A stretch of 6,290 bases of DNA from Myxococcales bacterium. GTDB lineage: Bacteria; Myxococcota_A; UBA9042; PHBI01; JAAZYN01. Of this stretch, positions 6,191 through 6,290 are shown one piece after another. The position numbers were made by a program, and so were the translations under genes. The stretch is taken from assembly GCA_014239625.1 (NCBI GenBank), contig JAAZYN010000226.1, positions 1 to 6,290 of the forward strand. Direction: 5' to 3'. Numbering within the stretch: the stretch's first letter is position 1; each line of letters starts with the position of its first letter. The notes under the pieces were generated by a model that worked only from the letters and a program-made list of their open reading frames with translations, did no database searches and was not told the origin of the DNA.

Positions 6191-6290
6191 CCTGCTCTAT
6201 CTGGCTGACTTTAAAGGATTGATGGCGTCCCCCCGTGCCTGGCCGAGGCCATCGTCAAGAGCTTGGCGGTCTATGCCGTGTGTAAACGTC
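6191..6290. other. Upstream flank of the operon, no supported gene
   Basis: The 100 bases upstream of the promoter hold no convincing gene. On the minus strand one frame stays open from the window edge to a TAG near 6206 (about 30 codons, ending PLKSAR). This could be the tail of a preceding gene, but I do not recognise it. On the plus strand an ATG at 6222 sits behind an AAAGGA-like sequence, but its Arg/Ser/Pro-rich translation is unconvincing. An imperfect dyad (GATGGC at 6221-6226, GCCATC at 6248-6253) lies about 60-90 bases upstream of the predicted transcription start and could be an activator site. Confidence 0.4.

Noticed and set aside
6200..6216. Possible sigma-28 promoter (TTTAAAGTCAGCCAGATAG on the minus strand)
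   Set aside because: TAAAG and GCCAGATA resemble the two sigma-28 boxes, but they are only about 3 bases apart instead of about 11.

Overview
The window is a single six-gene run on the minus strand, read from right to left, that encodes part of a bacterial flagellum. In transcription order the genes are fliO, fliP, fliQ, flhA, flhG (fleN/ylxH-type MinD-like ATPase) and fliA (sigma-28 family). FliO, FliP, FliQ and FlhA are assembly factors or membrane parts of the flagellar type III export gate. FlhG belongs to the family that controls flagellar number and placement. FliA is the sigma factor for late flagellar genes. The genes are packed with gaps of 4 to 20 bases, which points to one operon with translational coupling.

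A well-formed sigma-54 (-24/-12) promoter lies directly upstream of fliO at about 6175-6190. It has exact GG-N10-GC spacing and predicts a leader of about 24 nt. The likely control scheme is therefore RpoN plus an enhancer-binding activator driving the export-gate operon, with FliA made last to switch on late genes.

The DNA is clearly GC-rich, and the cluster resembles those of Gram-negative bacteria that use sigma-54 for flagella. A deltaproteobacterial or myxococcotal type host is my best guess, but nothing here is decisive for taxonomy.

Layout: 6191-6290 is the upstream flank, with no gene I can support; 6175-6190 is the promoter; 450-6140 holds the six genes; 1-449 is a non-coding downstream flank holding several strong inverted repeats.

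The most notable points are absences. fliR and flhB, which commonly lie between fliQ and flhA, are missing, and so is flhF, the usual partner just upstream of flhG. The junctions are clean and only 8 and 13 bases long. The FlhG here also lacks the recognisable N-terminal motif used to stimulate FlhF. The downstream flank contains a nested pair of mutually exclusive hairpins right after fliA and three further dyads. I see no evidence of a wholly new system; this is a recognisable flagellar locus with an unusual, condensed gene order.
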